From Sporocytophaga myxococcoides (lineage in GTDB: Bacteria > Bacteroidota > Bacteroidia > Cytophagales > Cytophagaceae): DNA of 64,000 nucleotides. The notes beneath the pieces were generated by a model. That model made no database searches. It was not told the DNA's origin and saw nothing but the letters and a program-made list of their open reading frames with translations. The position numbers were made by a program, and so were the translations under genes. The first letter of the stretch is position 1. Each line of letters begins with the position of its first letter. The stretch is from the NCBI RefSeq assembly GCF_000775915.1, contig NZ_BBLT01000007.1, forward strand, positions 1-64,000, in the 5' to 3' direction. Shown here piece by piece: positions 1 through 9,621 of this stretch.

Positions 1-166
1 ATTTGTTTTGATTGGAAATATTTTAATCAATACCTCTGATTATTATATTTATTTTTTTAGTGTTATCGTTTTAGATTTAATTCATATTTGAACCTATTCA
101 TTTAGTCAAATTGAAAATTTAATTTTTATATTACAGCCTTGAAACCCGATTTCTTGTTTTGAATAA
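1..166. other. AT-rich leader before the first gene
   Basis: I see no open reading frame, RNA gene or convincing hairpin here. It is AT-rich and leads into the gene starting at 167, so it probably holds that unit's promoter, but no full TTG plus TAnnTTTG pair stands out. Confidence 0.4.
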
Positions 167-2203
167 ATGAATTTTCTATATCCTTCTTTTTTGTTTGCAT
201 TATCGGCAATATTAATCCCGATAATTATACACCTGTTTAATTTTCAACGCCCAGTTAAGGTATTATTTACCAATGTTTCTTTTCTGGAAGTAGTTAAAGA
301 GTCAACATCTACGCGGTTTAAATTAAAGCAAATACTTATATTGTTAAGTAGGATATTATTTATCCTTTTTCTTGTATTAGCTTTTGCCCAACCTATAATT
401 CAGGGAAGTGGCATTGGGATTAAGTCTAAAAATAATGTTGGCGTATACCTTGATAATTCTTATAGCATGGAAAATGAGTTAGTAGATGGTAAAGCTTTGG
501 AAGTGGTAACAAAATCATTATCCTCTTTAGTGGAGATTAATCCTGCATCTACAAATTATGTTCTTCTGACAAATAATTTTGAAGGAAAAGACCTATTTAA
601 AAGAACTAGGGATCGGTTCAGTGAAAGGTTGTCTGAGTTAAAGTTTTCTAATCAATATAGGACAGCAGAGGAGGTGAATAATAGGTTTAAAAATTTAGGT
701 GATATAGATAGTAAATCAATTAATCATTACTATTGGTTTTCTGATTTCCAAAAATCAACCATGGGGCCACTGGAAAATTTAGAATTAGATTCTTTATCTG
801 AATATTATTGGATTCCAGTACAAAATAAAGATGTATCTAATGTTTTCATTGATTCAGTTTGGTTGGGTACACCTTATGTGAAAGTTAATCAGAATAATGA
901 AATTAACGTAAAGCTTAAATATGAAGGAAGGGAAGGAAATAAAGAGGTTAATTTGAAACTTAGTATTGATGGGATTCAGGTTAGCTCAGCGGTAGCTGAG
1001 GTGAATAATGGCGTTGCGAAAGTTGTAAAAATACCTTTTAATATCAATGGTAACTCAGAGAAAAAATGTATTCTTTCTATTGATGATAGTCCTATTTCTT
1101 TTGACAATCAATATTATTTTACAATCAATCCAAGTCCTAAGGTTAAAGTTTTATTAGTGGATGATGGGAATAATTCCTATTTGAAAAATTTATTTAGTAA
1201 TGAGGATATTTTTGTAGTTACATCAACTTCATCTGGTAGTCTTGATTATTCCACCATTCCTGTTTCTAACTTAATAGTAATTAATGCTGTAAAAAATATT
1301 CCAGCTTCTCTTTCTGAATCCATTGCTGAATTTGTTAAGAAAGGTGGTGAGCTTATATATGTACCTGCCAGTACTACGGATATAAATAACTTAAATGATT
1401 TATTTAAAAAAATGAATATTTCTCAAGTTGAGGCTTATTCCTCAGATACTTTAGGGGATAAGGGTTTATATACTTTAGTGCCCCCTGACTTTAATAATCC
1501 ATTCTTTAAAAATATATTTGAGAAAAAGGATCAGAATATTTCTATGCCCTATGCTTTTCCTATTTTGTATTCTAAAAATCAATCAAATAGTTTATTGAAA
1601 TTTAAGAATGGAAGGTCTTTCTTGTCAGAATTTACTTCAGGTAAAGGCAAATTATTTTTATTCTCAGCACCTTTTAGTTCTGGCTATACAAATTTTCCGA
1701 GACATGCACTTTTCGTTCCTGTTTTATACAAAGTCGGATTTGATAGTTTTTCATCATATGAAAAGTTAGGATATAGTTTTCAGGACAAAAATTTTACTAT
1801 TGAATTAACAGATCCACGTAGCGAAAATATTTTTACTCTGGAGGGTAATGGAATAAAATTCATTCCAGATCAAAGAGTTTCGGGCAAACAACTAATGATA
1901 GAAATACCAGAAAGAGAGATGGGGCCTGGATTTTATTCTCTTATAAATAAGCAAGGACAAACAGAGAGGATTGTTGCTTTAAATTTTGGCAAGAAAGAAT
2001 CAATTATGGATTTTTATACATTAGATGAATTAAAGAAATTTCAGGGGACACATCCGAATGTTAAAATTCTACCTTTAGAGAACACGGATTCTTTCCTCAA
2101 AGATTTTAAAAATGAAGATCAGGGAAGGCCTCTTTGGAAATATTGTTTAATTTTGTGTCTGTTGTTTTTACTTACGGAAATTTTATTGATTCGCTTCTTT
2201 TAA
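167..2203 (+). CDS. BatA-like membrane protein with degenerate vWA domain
   Basis: The 678-residue protein begins with the BatA (aerotolerance regulator) N-terminal module: a hydrophobic segment at about 7-22, a short loop containing FNFQRP, and a second membrane segment at about 55-76. A von Willebrand A-like domain follows, with a DNSYS (DxSxS) metal site at residues 96-100. The middle (about 330-400, KVLLVDDGNN then FVKKGGELIYV) resembles the GATase-like fold often found in these proteins. One more membrane helix ends the chain at about 657-678. Such proteins sit in the inner membrane of Bacteroidota; their biochemical role is unclear. The next ATG follows its stop after one base, so it heads a four-gene unit. 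Confidence 0.75.
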   Translation: MNFLYPSFLFALSAILIPIIIHLFNFQRPVKVLFTNVSFLEVVKESTSTRFKLKQILILLSRILFILFLVLAFAQPIIQGSGIGIKSKNNVGVYLDNSYSMENELVDGKALEVVTKSLSSLVEINPASTNYVLLTNNFEGKDLFKRTRDRFSERLSELKFSNQYRTAEEVNNRFKNLGDIDSKSINHYYWFSDFQKSTMGPLENLELDSLSEYYWIPVQNKDVSNVFIDSVWLGTPYVKVNQNNEINVKLKYEGREGNKEVNLKLSIDGIQVSSAVAEVNNGVAKVVKIPFNINGNSEKKCILSIDDSPISFDNQYYFTINPSPKVKVLLVDDGNNSYLKNLFSNEDIFVVTSTSSGSLDYSTIPVSNLIVINAVKNIPASLSESIAEFVKKGGELIYVPASTTDINNLNDLFKKMNISQVEAYSSDTLGDKGLYTLVPPDFNNPFFKNIFEKKDQNISMPYAFPILYSKNQSNSLLKFKNGRSFLSEFTSGKGKLFLFSAPFSSGYTNFPRHALFVPVLYKVGFDSFSSYEKLGYSFQDKNFTIELTDPRSENIFTLEGNGIKFIPDQRVSGKQLMIEIPEREMGPGFYSLINKQGQTERIVALNFGKKESIMDFYTLDELKKFQGTHPNVKILPLENTDSFLKDFKNEDQGRPLWKYCLILCLLFLLTEILLIRFF

Positions 2204-2204
2204 A

Positions 2205-3467
2205 ATGAAAATTCTCTTAAAATCTGCTGAAATAATAGATAAAAATTCACCTTATCATTTTCAGAAAAAGAATATAGTTATTGTCGATGGTATAATTGAG
2301 AAGATTGGAGATTTTGAAGAGACTGCAGATATTGTACTTGAAAGCCCTAATTTAAAAGTTTCACCTGGATGGTTTGATTTGAGAGCCTCTATAAAAGATC
2401 CGGGAAGCGAACATAAAGAAGATATTCATTCGGCTACTAGAGCTGCAGCATCCGGTGGATTCACAGGTATTGTTTGTATGCCAAATACCAAGCCAGTTTT
2501 ACAAACAAAAGATTTAGTTGAGTATATTTCTAATAGATCTGCTAATAAAATTACCTCAGTTTATCCTGTTGCAGCTGTTACAGTGGACAATAAGGGTGAA
2601 GAAATCACCGAGATGATTGATTTGCATAAAGCAGGAGCAATTGCTTTTTCTGATGGAAATAAACCAATCTGGCATTCGGATGTGTTACTGAAAACACTTC
2701 AATATCTTCAGGCATTTGATGGACTTTTGCTTGTTCATGCAGAGGATAAATACGTTTCTATGTATGGTCAGATGAACGAAGGTTTAACCAGTACACTTCT
2801 GGGGTTGAAAGGTCTTCCCAAGTTGGCTGAAGAAATAATTGTTGAAAGAGATCTTAGAATATTAAGGTATACAGGAGGGAAAATTCATTTTTCTCATGTT
2901 AGTAGTCCACGTTCTTTCGAACTTATTAAAGAAGCTAAAGCTGAAGGTCTGAATGTAACTTCTGATATTACTGCATACAATCTTGCCCTTGATGATACAT
3001 TACTCACTTCCTTTGATACAAATTTAAAGGTAAACCCTCCCTTAAGATCCAGGGAAGATGTTGATGCGTTCTGGAATTATTTAAAAGATGGAGTTATTGA
3101 TGCTATTGTATCAGACCATAACCCTCAGGATGAAGAAAGCAAGAATCTGGAATTTGACCTGGCTGAATTTGGAATGATTGGATTAGAATCGGTGTTTTCC
3201 ATTGTAAATACAATTAAAAGAGATATTTCTCTTGAAACTCTTCTTGATAAAATATCCTATGCGCCCCGCAAAATTCTGGGCTTATCTCAGCCTGTTATAA
3301 AGGAAGGGGCACTTGCTGAAATCACCATTTTTGATTCAGAAAGAGAATGGGAGTTTACCAAAAATGATATTAGATCAAAATCTAAAAATACTCCATTTGT
3401 TGGTTGGAAGTTCAAAGGAAAACCTTTGGCAGTAATTAACAAAGGAATGTATTTTATAAATAATTAA
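2205..3467 (+). CDS. Dihydroorotase-like amidohydrolase, probably non-catalytic
   Basis: The 420-residue protein aligns over its full length with the long (multifunctional-complex type) dihydroorotases of pyrimidine synthesis. It has PGWFDLRASIKDPG at 54-67, the AAASGGFTG and CMPNTKP motifs, FSDG, LVHAED, FSHVSSP and SDHNP. Active enzymes have an HxH zinc pair in the first motif (DVHVHLREPG); here those positions are Arg60 and Ser62. The usual PHH after the fourth strand is AYN. Other ligand positions (H of VHAED, H of FSHVS, D of SDHNP) remain. I infer a pseudo-dihydroorotase, perhaps structural like the PyrC' subunits that pair with aspartate carbamoyltransferase. No pyrB is nearby. It lies one base from both neighbours in the operon. 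Confidence 0.8.
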   Translation: MKILLKSAEIIDKNSPYHFQKKNIVIVDGIIEKIGDFEETADIVLESPNLKVSPGWFDLRASIKDPGSEHKEDIHSATRAAASGGFTGIVCMPNTKPVLQTKDLVEYISNRSANKITSVYPVAAVTVDNKGEEITEMIDLHKAGAIAFSDGNKPIWHSDVLLKTLQYLQAFDGLLLVHAEDKYVSMYGQMNEGLTSTLLGLKGLPKLAEEIIVERDLRILRYTGGKIHFSHVSSPRSFELIKEAKAEGLNVTSDITAYNLALDDTLLTSFDTNLKVNPPLRSREDVDAFWNYLKDGVIDAIVSDHNPQDEESKNLEFDLAEFGMIGLESVFSIVNTIKRDISLETLLDKISYAPRKILGLSQPVIKEGALAEITIFDSEREWEFTKNDIRSKSKNTPFVGWKFKGKPLAVINKGMYFINN

Positions 3468-3468
3468 G

Positions 3469-4443
3469 ATGGCCTCTTTAAGACCAGACATTTCTGTAGT
3501 AGTGCCTTTGCTGAATGAGGCAGAATCGTTACCCGAACTTACACAATGGATAAGCAGAGTAATGGATAAGAATCACTTTAAGTATGAAGTTATTCTTGTA
3601 GATGATGGCAGTACAGATGAATCATGGGATGTCATTGAAAAACTAAATAATAAGAATCCTTATATTAAGGGGATTAGATTTAGTCGTAACTATGGTAAAA
3701 GTGCAGCTTTGAATCAGGGCTTCCATAATGCCCAAGGCGAAGTTGTGATTACTATGGATGCAGATTTACAGGATAGTCCTGATGAAATTCCTGAACTATA
3801 TGATATGATCAAAAATCAGGGATATGATCTGGTTTCTGGTTGGAAAAAGAAACGATTTGATCCGATTTCAAAAACTATACCTACCAAATTGTTTAATGGA
3901 GTTACCAGTAGTATTTCAGGAATTAAACTTCATGATTTTAACTGTGGTTTGAAAGCCTACAAATACCAGGTGATAAAAAATGTTGAAATTTATGGAGAGA
4001 TGCATCGATATATCCCTGTAATAGCTAAAAGAAATGGTTTTGGGAAAATAGGGGAAAAAGTTGTTCAGCATCAGGCTAGAAAGTATGGAACTACAAAATT
4101 TGGTTTAGAACGCTTCTTATATGGTTTTCTTGATTTATTATCCATAACCTTTGTAACAAAATTCAAAAAAAGACCGATGCACTTTTTCGGCTCTTTAGGT
4201 ACTTTATCTTTTATTTTCGGATTTTTTACTACTTTTTATCTTCTTGCAGATAAAATCTATAACCTTTCAATGGGAATCAGAGGTAGAGATGTAGTTAACA
4301 ATACCTGGTTTTATTTAGCTTTAGTTGCTATAATTATTGGTGTTCAATTGTTCTTAGCAGGCTTTATCGGAGAAATTCTCACCATGAACTCTCATAAAAG
4401 GTCTGATTATATTATTCTAGACAAAGTCGGAGATATTGCATGA
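3469..4443 (+). CDS. Family 2 glycosyltransferase with C-terminal membrane anchor
   Basis: This 324-residue protein has the GT-A fold of the DPM1/GtrB branch of GT2. It shows VPLLNEAESLPEL at the start, the nucleotide-binding VDDGSTDESW, and the MDADLQDSPDEIPEL metal motif. Two hydrophobic helices near the C-terminus (about 240-262 and 284-306) anchor it in the membrane. Relatives transfer sugars from nucleotide donors to polyprenyl phosphate, or make glycolipids, at the inner face of the cytoplasmic membrane. The start lies one base after the previous stop and the 3' end overlaps the next glycosyltransferase by 4 bases (ATGA), so the two are probably translationally coupled. The acceptor cannot be told from sequence. 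Confidence 0.85.
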   Translation: MASLRPDISVVVPLLNEAESLPELTQWISRVMDKNHFKYEVILVDDGSTDESWDVIEKLNNKNPYIKGIRFSRNYGKSAALNQGFHNAQGEVVITMDADLQDSPDEIPELYDMIKNQGYDLVSGWKKKRFDPISKTIPTKLFNGVTSSISGIKLHDFNCGLKAYKYQVIKNVEIYGEMHRYIPVIAKRNGFGKIGEKVVQHQARKYGTTKFGLERFLYGFLDLLSITFVTKFKKRPMHFFGSLGTLSFIFGFFTTFYLLADKIYNLSMGIRGRDVVNNTWFYLALVAIIIGVQLFLAGFIGEILTMNSHKRSDYIILDKVGDIA

Positions 4444-5411
4444 GAAGGTATTCTGTAGTTATTCCCATCTACAACCGTCCCGATGAAATTAAAGAACTAC
4501 TGGAAAGTCTGACCAAACAGACTTACAGGAATTTTGATGTTGTAGTTGTGGAAGACGGTTCTTCCATAAAATGTGAAGAGATAGTCAATTCATTCAAAGA
4601 ACAACTAGATATATCTTATTACTTTAAAGAAAATACAGGTCAGGGGTTTTCCAGAAATTATGGATACGAAAGATCAAAAGGTGATTACTTTATAGTTTTT
4701 GATTCTGACTGTATAATCCCACCTAACTATTTTGAAGAGCTAGAGAAAGCTTTAAATGAAAAATTTCTGGATGCATACGGAGGTCCTGATAAAAGTCATC
4801 CATCCTTTACAGATGTGCAGAAGGCCATTAGTTATTCCATGACTTCACTGTTTACGACGGGGGGAATAAGAGGGAATAAGAAAAGTGTTGGAGTCTTTCA
4901 TCCAAGAAGTTTTAATATGGGAATATCCAGAAGAGTTTTTGAGAAAACCAGTGGATATATCATTACCAGAATGGGAGAAGATATAGAATTTAGTATCAGA
5001 ATAATAAATAGCGGATTTAAATCTGGGCTTGTAGAAAACGCTTTTGTATATCATAAAAGAAGGACAAACTTTGGTCATTTCTTTAAGCAGCTTCATTTTT
5101 TCGGAAGGGCAAGAATAAACATTTACAGATTTTTTCCTTCGGAATTAAAACCTATTCATTTTATGCCTGCAGCATTCACCTTGTTCTGCGCATTCACGAT
5201 TCTTTCAGCAATTTTTAGCAGTTCAGTATTCTTTATATGTTCTGGATTTTTGTTGTTGTATTCGTTGCTGATCCTGATCGATTCAACAGTTAAAAATAAA
5301 AGTTTAAAAATAGGCTTTCTCAGTATTGCTGCTGTATTCACACAGCTTACGGGCTATGGGATAGGCTTTTTAACTGAACTTAAAAGAGAATTGTTTAAAG
5401 AAAAGAAATAA
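4440..5411 (+). CDS. Family 2 glycosyltransferase, membrane-attached
   Basis: The 323-residue protein opens with the GT2 signature VVIPIYNRPDEIKELLESL, then VVEDGSS and the metal-binding FDSDC. The C-terminal third has about two to three hydrophobic segments (about 235-320). A segment rich in Arg, His and Phe (HKRRTNFGHFFKQLHFFGRA) precedes the membrane part, as in many polysaccharide synthases. It overlaps the preceding glycosyltransferase gene by 4 bases, and is the last gene of the unit that starts at 167. The convergent methyltransferase gene ends only 2 bases away, and I see no hairpin between them. It probably extends a cell-surface glycan; the sugar is unknown. Confidence 0.85.
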   Translation: MRRYSVVIPIYNRPDEIKELLESLTKQTYRNFDVVVVEDGSSIKCEEIVNSFKEQLDISYYFKENTGQGFSRNYGYERSKGDYFIVFDSDCIIPPNYFEELEKALNEKFLDAYGGPDKSHPSFTDVQKAISYSMTSLFTTGGIRGNKKSVGVFHPRSFNMGISRRVFEKTSGYIITRMGEDIEFSIRIINSGFKSGLVENAFVYHKRRTNFGHFFKQLHFFGRARINIYRFFPSELKPIHFMPAAFTLFCAFTILSAIFSSSVFFICSGFLLLYSLLILIDSTVKNKSLKIGFLSIAAVFTQLTGYGIGFLTELKRELFKEKK

Positions 5412-5413
5412 TC

Positions 5414-6175
5414 TTATTTTTTACACAAGTAAATAATTTCTTCCTGGGGCAAAGCATACCGCTCTACAATTTTAGGGTCAAGCTGCATCACATAGTCATC
5501 CTCAACAACTGTAAATCCACCTTGCTCAAGACGTTTTTTATAATCTCTTCCATAAACTCTTACATGATCATTTTGTCCGAAAATTTTTTCTCTGTCAGCA
5601 GGATCAGTTATGGAGAAGTCTTCAAATGTAGTTTCTCTACCGAGATCAAGAGGTGATTGAATGATTGCCCAACCTCCTGGCTTTAATACTCTGTAAATTT
5701 CATTCATAGCTTTAATGTCACTATCAACATGTTCCATTACGTGATTGCAGAAAGCTACATCAAATGTATTAGCTTCAAATGGAATTTGATGTATATCCAT
5801 TTTTACCTTTGCCAATGGAGATTCAAGATCCGCTGTGATATAATCAAGATTTTTAAGTGCTTCAAATCTATGAATAAAACAATGTTCCGGAGCTATGTGT
5901 AAGACCTTTAGATTCGCTGTAAAGAAATTTGTCTTATTCTTCAGATATAACCACATTAAACGATGTCTTTCAAGAGAAAGGCTATCAGGAGCGAGAGCGT
6001 TAGGTCTTGGAATTCTCCCATAAGGAAGGAATTTTCTATACGTTTTTCCTGAAATTGGGCATTCTACTTTATTCCCCGCATAGAAAAGAGCAATAACTTT
6101 TAGCGCCAGCGGACTTATTATCTGTAAATATTTTCTGGGAATTTTTCTGATGACCAGACTTATTAACTTTTTCAT
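5414..6175 (-). CDS. SAM-dependent methyltransferase (Methyltransf_11 type)
   Basis: In this 253-residue Rossmann-fold methyltransferase the glycine-rich motif I is degenerate (LHIAPEHCFIHRFEAL). It is followed by ITADLE (acidic motif II), VAFCNHVMEHVDSD (motif IV) and RVLKPGGWAIIQSPLD (post-motif). The N-terminal 50 residues are basic and hydrophobic and include a Cys-containing stretch (NKVECPISGKTYRKF), reminiscent of sugar methyltransferases. It lies convergent with the glycosyltransferase operon and divergent from the GT4 gene. A substrate in surface polysaccharide or lipid is a guess from context only. Confidence 0.8.
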   Translation of the reverse strand: MKKLISLVIRKIPRKYLQIISPLALKVIALFYAGNKVECPISGKTYRKFLPYGRIPRPNALAPDSLSLERHRLMWLYLKNKTNFFTANLKVLHIAPEHCFIHRFEALKNLDYITADLESPLAKVKMDIHQIPFEANTFDVAFCNHVMEHVDSDIKAMNEIYRVLKPGGWAIIQSPLDLGRETTFEDFSITDPADREKIFGQNDHVRVYGRDYKKRLEQGGFTVVEDDYVMQLDPKIVERYALPQEEIIYLCKK

Positions 6176-6298
6176 TTAAAACTAATGCAAAATTAGCTCC
6201 AAAGATAGCTGATATTTTGCCCTTTATCCTAAGAAATATGAAAAGAAAAACTTTCGATATGGACCATGGTTAATCTTATAGTATTATGATAAAAAACT

Positions 6299-7363
6299 AT
6301 GAGGATAGCACAAGTGAGTCCGCTTTTTGAAAGCGTACCACCTAAATTATATGGAGGGACTGAAAGGATTGTTTCTTATCTGACAGAGGAATTGGTAAAG
6401 CAGGGGCATGAAGTAACTTTATTTGCTTCTGGAGATTCTGAAACCAAAGCTAAACTAATTGCTCCTTGTAACAAAGCTTTAAGACTGGATAGCGAGAGTA
6501 TGGATCCACTTGCACATCACTTCACACTTATGGAAATGGTGCAGAGGGAAGTTGATAATTTTGATATAATACATTTTCACATTGATTACCTGCATTTTCC
6601 ACTTTCAAGGAGAATGCTTATACCTCATGTTAGTACATTGCACGGTAGGCTTGATATGCCTGATCTTATTCCATTATACAAAGAGTATAAAGAAATACCA
6701 GTGGTTTCAATTTCCGATTTTCAAAGAAAACCACTTTCTGAAGCAAATTGGATAGAAACTGTATATCATGGGCTTCCTTCAAACCTTTATAAAGGAAGTT
6801 ATGGAGAAGGTAAATATCTGGCATTTTTAGGAAGATTTTCTCCGGAAAAGAGACCGGAAAGAGCTATACAACTTGCCATTGATGCAGGTATTCCAATCAA
6901 ACTAGCTGCAAAAGTTGATACCAAAGATCATGAATATTTTGAAACAGTTATAAAACCAATGCTTAATCACCCTTTGGTAGAGTATGTTGGAGAGGTGAGT
7001 GAAAAAGAAAAGCAGGAATTTCTGGAGAATGCGATCGCTCTTGTTTTTCTAATAGATTGGCCTGAACCATTTGGTTTGGTTATGATAGAATCAATAGCTT
7101 GTGGAACTCCTGTAATTGCCTGGAGAAACGGGAGTGTTCCGGAGGTTATAGAAGATGGCGTGTCCGGAAGAATAGTAGAAAGTATGGAAGAAGCGCTTTG
7201 TAGTATTGAGGATGTGAAAAAACTTGACAGGGCTAAAGTTCGAGCTTGCTTCGATAAGAGATTTTCAGCAGAAAGAATGGCTATAGATTATTTAGAGGTT
7301 TATGACCAGTTGATCAAAACTAAAAGTATGTCCAATATTAATTTTGTATATAAAAATGTTTAG
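6299..7363 (+). CDS. Family 4 glycosyltransferase (GT-B fold)
   Basis: This 354-residue retaining glycosyltransferase has an N-terminal acceptor domain with PPKLYGGTERIVSYLTEEL. The donor domain has FLGRFSPEKRPERAI and the EX7E signature in EPFGLVMIESIACGTPVIA (two Glu seven residues apart), then NGSVPEVIEDG. No signal peptide or membrane segment is visible, so it is cytoplasmic. The next gene, a debranching-type glycosidase, starts 2 bases after its stop. That pairing suggests both act on the same alpha-glucan or alpha-glucoside pool, which is inference. The start ATG follows an unremarkable AT-rich leader. Confidence 0.85.
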   Translation: MRIAQVSPLFESVPPKLYGGTERIVSYLTEELVKQGHEVTLFASGDSETKAKLIAPCNKALRLDSESMDPLAHHFTLMEMVQREVDNFDIIHFHIDYLHFPLSRRMLIPHVSTLHGRLDMPDLIPLYKEYKEIPVVSISDFQRKPLSEANWIETVYHGLPSNLYKGSYGEGKYLAFLGRFSPEKRPERAIQLAIDAGIPIKLAAKVDTKDHEYFETVIKPMLNHPLVEYVGEVSEKEKQEFLENAIALVFLIDWPEPFGLVMIESIACGTPVIAWRNGSVPEVIEDGVSGRIVESMEEALCSIEDVKKLDRAKVRACFDKRFSAERMAIDYLEVYDQLIKTKSMSNINFVYKNV

Positions 7364-7365
7364 GC

Positions 7366-9621
7366 ATGGGAAGTTATATCAAGTATAAAAATCAATATTT
7401 TATTCTTGCATCTTCATCTCTGGCCGATGACCGGATAATTGTGCTCAAGCATGAGGATATGTTTGGGGTCTTTGATAGATATGGTGATGTGTTTCCAATA
7501 GGGCATGGTGCACAGGGATTATTTTGTGAAGGAACAAGATTTTTAAGTAAGCTGGAACTGCTCGTTGAAGGACACAGACCTTTACTTCTGAGTTCAAGTT
7601 TGAAGGAAGAAAATGAGTTGATGACAGTAGACTTAACCAATTCTGATTATTTAAATAAAAATGGTTCCATAGCTGAAAAAGGTTCTCTTCATATTCACAG
7701 AGCAAAATTTGTATACAATAATGTTTGCTATGAGAAAATAAGACTGTGCAATTTTGGAATGGAGCCTCTGGTGTTTAATCTGTCACTGAGTTTTGAATCG
7801 GATTTTAAAGATATCTTTGAAGTAAGAGGTTTATCAAGAAAGAAAGCAGGAAGAAAAGCTTCTCCTAAGTACCAGGAAGATCAGATTATACTTGGCTATA
7901 AAGGGTTGGATAATGTGTCCAGAAAAACAAGGATAAAATTTGAAAAAGCTCCTGATTCTATTGAAACTAAAAAAGCATTCTATAAAATTCAATTACCACC
8001 TAAGGCATGTGATTATATATCTTTTGCAGTAGCCTGTGAAATTGGAAAAAAGGAAACACAGATCCTGAAATATGAAGATGCATATAATCAGGTTATAAAA
8101 ACACTCGAAAAAGTTAAAGAGGAATCTTGCGAATTATTGAGCTCTAATGAACAGTTCAACGAATGGCTGCACAGATCAAAATCTGATCTGATCACTATGA
8201 TTTCTAATACAGAATATGGCATATATCCATATGCCGGTATTCCATGGTATAGTACACCTTTTGGTAGGGACGGTATTATTACGGCCTGGCAATGCTTATG
8301 GCTAAATCCAGATATAACCAAAGGAGTATTAAAATATCTTGCAGCCACTCAAGCAGATTCTGAGAACAGTTTTCAGGATGCAGAACCTGGTAAAATTTTT
8401 CATGAGAAAAGAGGCGGAGAAATGGCAGAGCTTGGTGAAATTCCATTTAAATTGTACTATGGGACTATAGATGCTACTCCACTTTTTGTTGCACTGGCAG
8501 GAGCCTACCTTCAAAGGACAAATGATCTTGAGACTCTAAGGCATATCTGGCCTAATATTGAAGCAGCATTGAAATGGATCGATCACTTCGGAGATCTTGA
8601 CGGAGACGGATTTATAGAATATCAGAAAAAATCTGAAAGCGGACTTAATAATCAGGGATGGAAAGATTCTCATGATTCTATCTTTTATTCAAACGGGAAA
8701 CTTGCTAAAGGTCCAATAGCTTTATGTGAGGTACAAGGCTACGTATACGATGCCAAGTTAAGTGCGAGTAAGATAGCAAGAGAACTTGGAATGGAAGAAA
8801 GAGCTGAAGAACTAAGTCATCAGGCTAATGAACTAAAGGAGAAGTTTGCAAAATCCTTTTGGTCTGAAGAGAAAAAGTGCTATTACATTGCTTTAGATGG
8901 GCAAAAGAACCCATGTGATGTTGTATCAAGCAATGCAGGTCACTGCCTCTTTTCTGGCATAGCCAAAAAAGAACATGCAGAACAACTAGCTTGTACACTT
9001 CTAAATGATAATATGTTTTCAGGCTGGGGTATAAGAACAATTGCTTCAGATGAGTTCAGATACAATCCTATGTCTTATCATAATGGATCAATCTGGCCTC
9101 ATGATAATTCATTGATTGCTTATGGGCTCTATAAATATGGTTTTTATGAAGAAGTCCACAAAGTTCTAAAGGGGATGTTTGATGTAACTACATTTGTTGA
9201 ATTGCAAAGATTACCGGAGTTATTTTGTGGCTTTGAAAAAAGAAAGAATGAAGGTCCTACTGCATATCCTGTTGCTTGCTCACCCCAGGCTTGGGCTGTT
9301 ACTTCAGTTTATTTTCTTTTACAAGCATCTTTGGGAATTGAAATCAATGCAAAAGAAAACAGTATTAACTTTGTGAGCCCAACTTTGCCTTCCTTTATTA
9401 ATGAGCTCACGATCACTAATCTAAAGGTGAACAATACGAGAGTTGTGATTCAGATTAGACGAAATTTAAATAATGAAATTGATGTTTATCTATTGCACAA
9501 AGACGGTGATGTAAAGGTGAAAAAAGTAGAGAATGAAAATATACTTAAGAAAAATTCACTGGTAGATGCAGGTAAGTATTCTGCTTCTACCAGTGAATCT
9601 AATATTAATATTCAAATTTAA
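7366..9621 (+). CDS. Glycogen-debranching-type amylo-alpha-1,6-glucosidase
   Basis: The 751-residue protein has two parts. Residues about 25-235 match the GDE N-terminal beta-sandwich domain (FGVFDRYGDVFP, GLFCEGTRFLSKLEL). Residues about 260-660 are an (alpha/alpha)6 glycosidase domain with the family motifs PWYSTPFGRDGIITAWQ, FKLYYGTIDATPLFV, QGWKDSHDS and YHNGSIWPHDNSLIAYG. The family hydrolyses alpha-1,6 or related glucosidic linkages in the cytoplasm. It is cotranscribed with the upstream GT4. The last 17 bases overlap the convergent purB gene, and a hairpin that serves as purB's terminator lies within codons for the final 20 or so residues. Confidence 0.85.
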   Translation: MGSYIKYKNQYFILASSSLADDRIIVLKHEDMFGVFDRYGDVFPIGHGAQGLFCEGTRFLSKLELLVEGHRPLLLSSSLKEENELMTVDLTNSDYLNKNGSIAEKGSLHIHRAKFVYNNVCYEKIRLCNFGMEPLVFNLSLSFESDFKDIFEVRGLSRKKAGRKASPKYQEDQIILGYKGLDNVSRKTRIKFEKAPDSIETKKAFYKIQLPPKACDYISFAVACEIGKKETQILKYEDAYNQVIKTLEKVKEESCELLSSNEQFNEWLHRSKSDLITMISNTEYGIYPYAGIPWYSTPFGRDGIITAWQCLWLNPDITKGVLKYLAATQADSENSFQDAEPGKIFHEKRGGEMAELGEIPFKLYYGTIDATPLFVALAGAYLQRTNDLETLRHIWPNIEAALKWIDHFGDLDGDGFIEYQKKSESGLNNQGWKDSHDSIFYSNGKLAKGPIALCEVQGYVYDAKLSASKIARELGMEERAEELSHQANELKEKFAKSFWSEEKKCYYIALDGQKNPCDVVSSNAGHCLFSGIAKKEHAEQLACTLLNDNMFSGWGIRTIASDEFRYNPMSYHNGSIWPHDNSLIAYGLYKYGFYEEVHKVLKGMFDVTTFVELQRLPELFCGFEKRKNEGPTAYPVACSPQAWAVTSVYFLLQASLGIEINAKENSINFVSPTLPSFINELTITNLKVNNTRVVIQIRRNLNNEIDVYLLHKDGDVKVKKVENENILKKNSLVDAGKYSASTSESNINIQI
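9554..9598 (-). terminator. purB terminator inside the end of the convergent gene
   Basis: Bases 9554-9571 pair with 9581-9598 (17 pairs and one T-T mismatch, 9-base loop). Read on the minus strand, the stem begins a few bases after the purB stop and is followed by TTTTTCTT, the form of an intrinsic terminator. On the plus strand there is no T run, and the same bases are codons near the end of the debranching enzyme gene. Confidence 0.8.
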
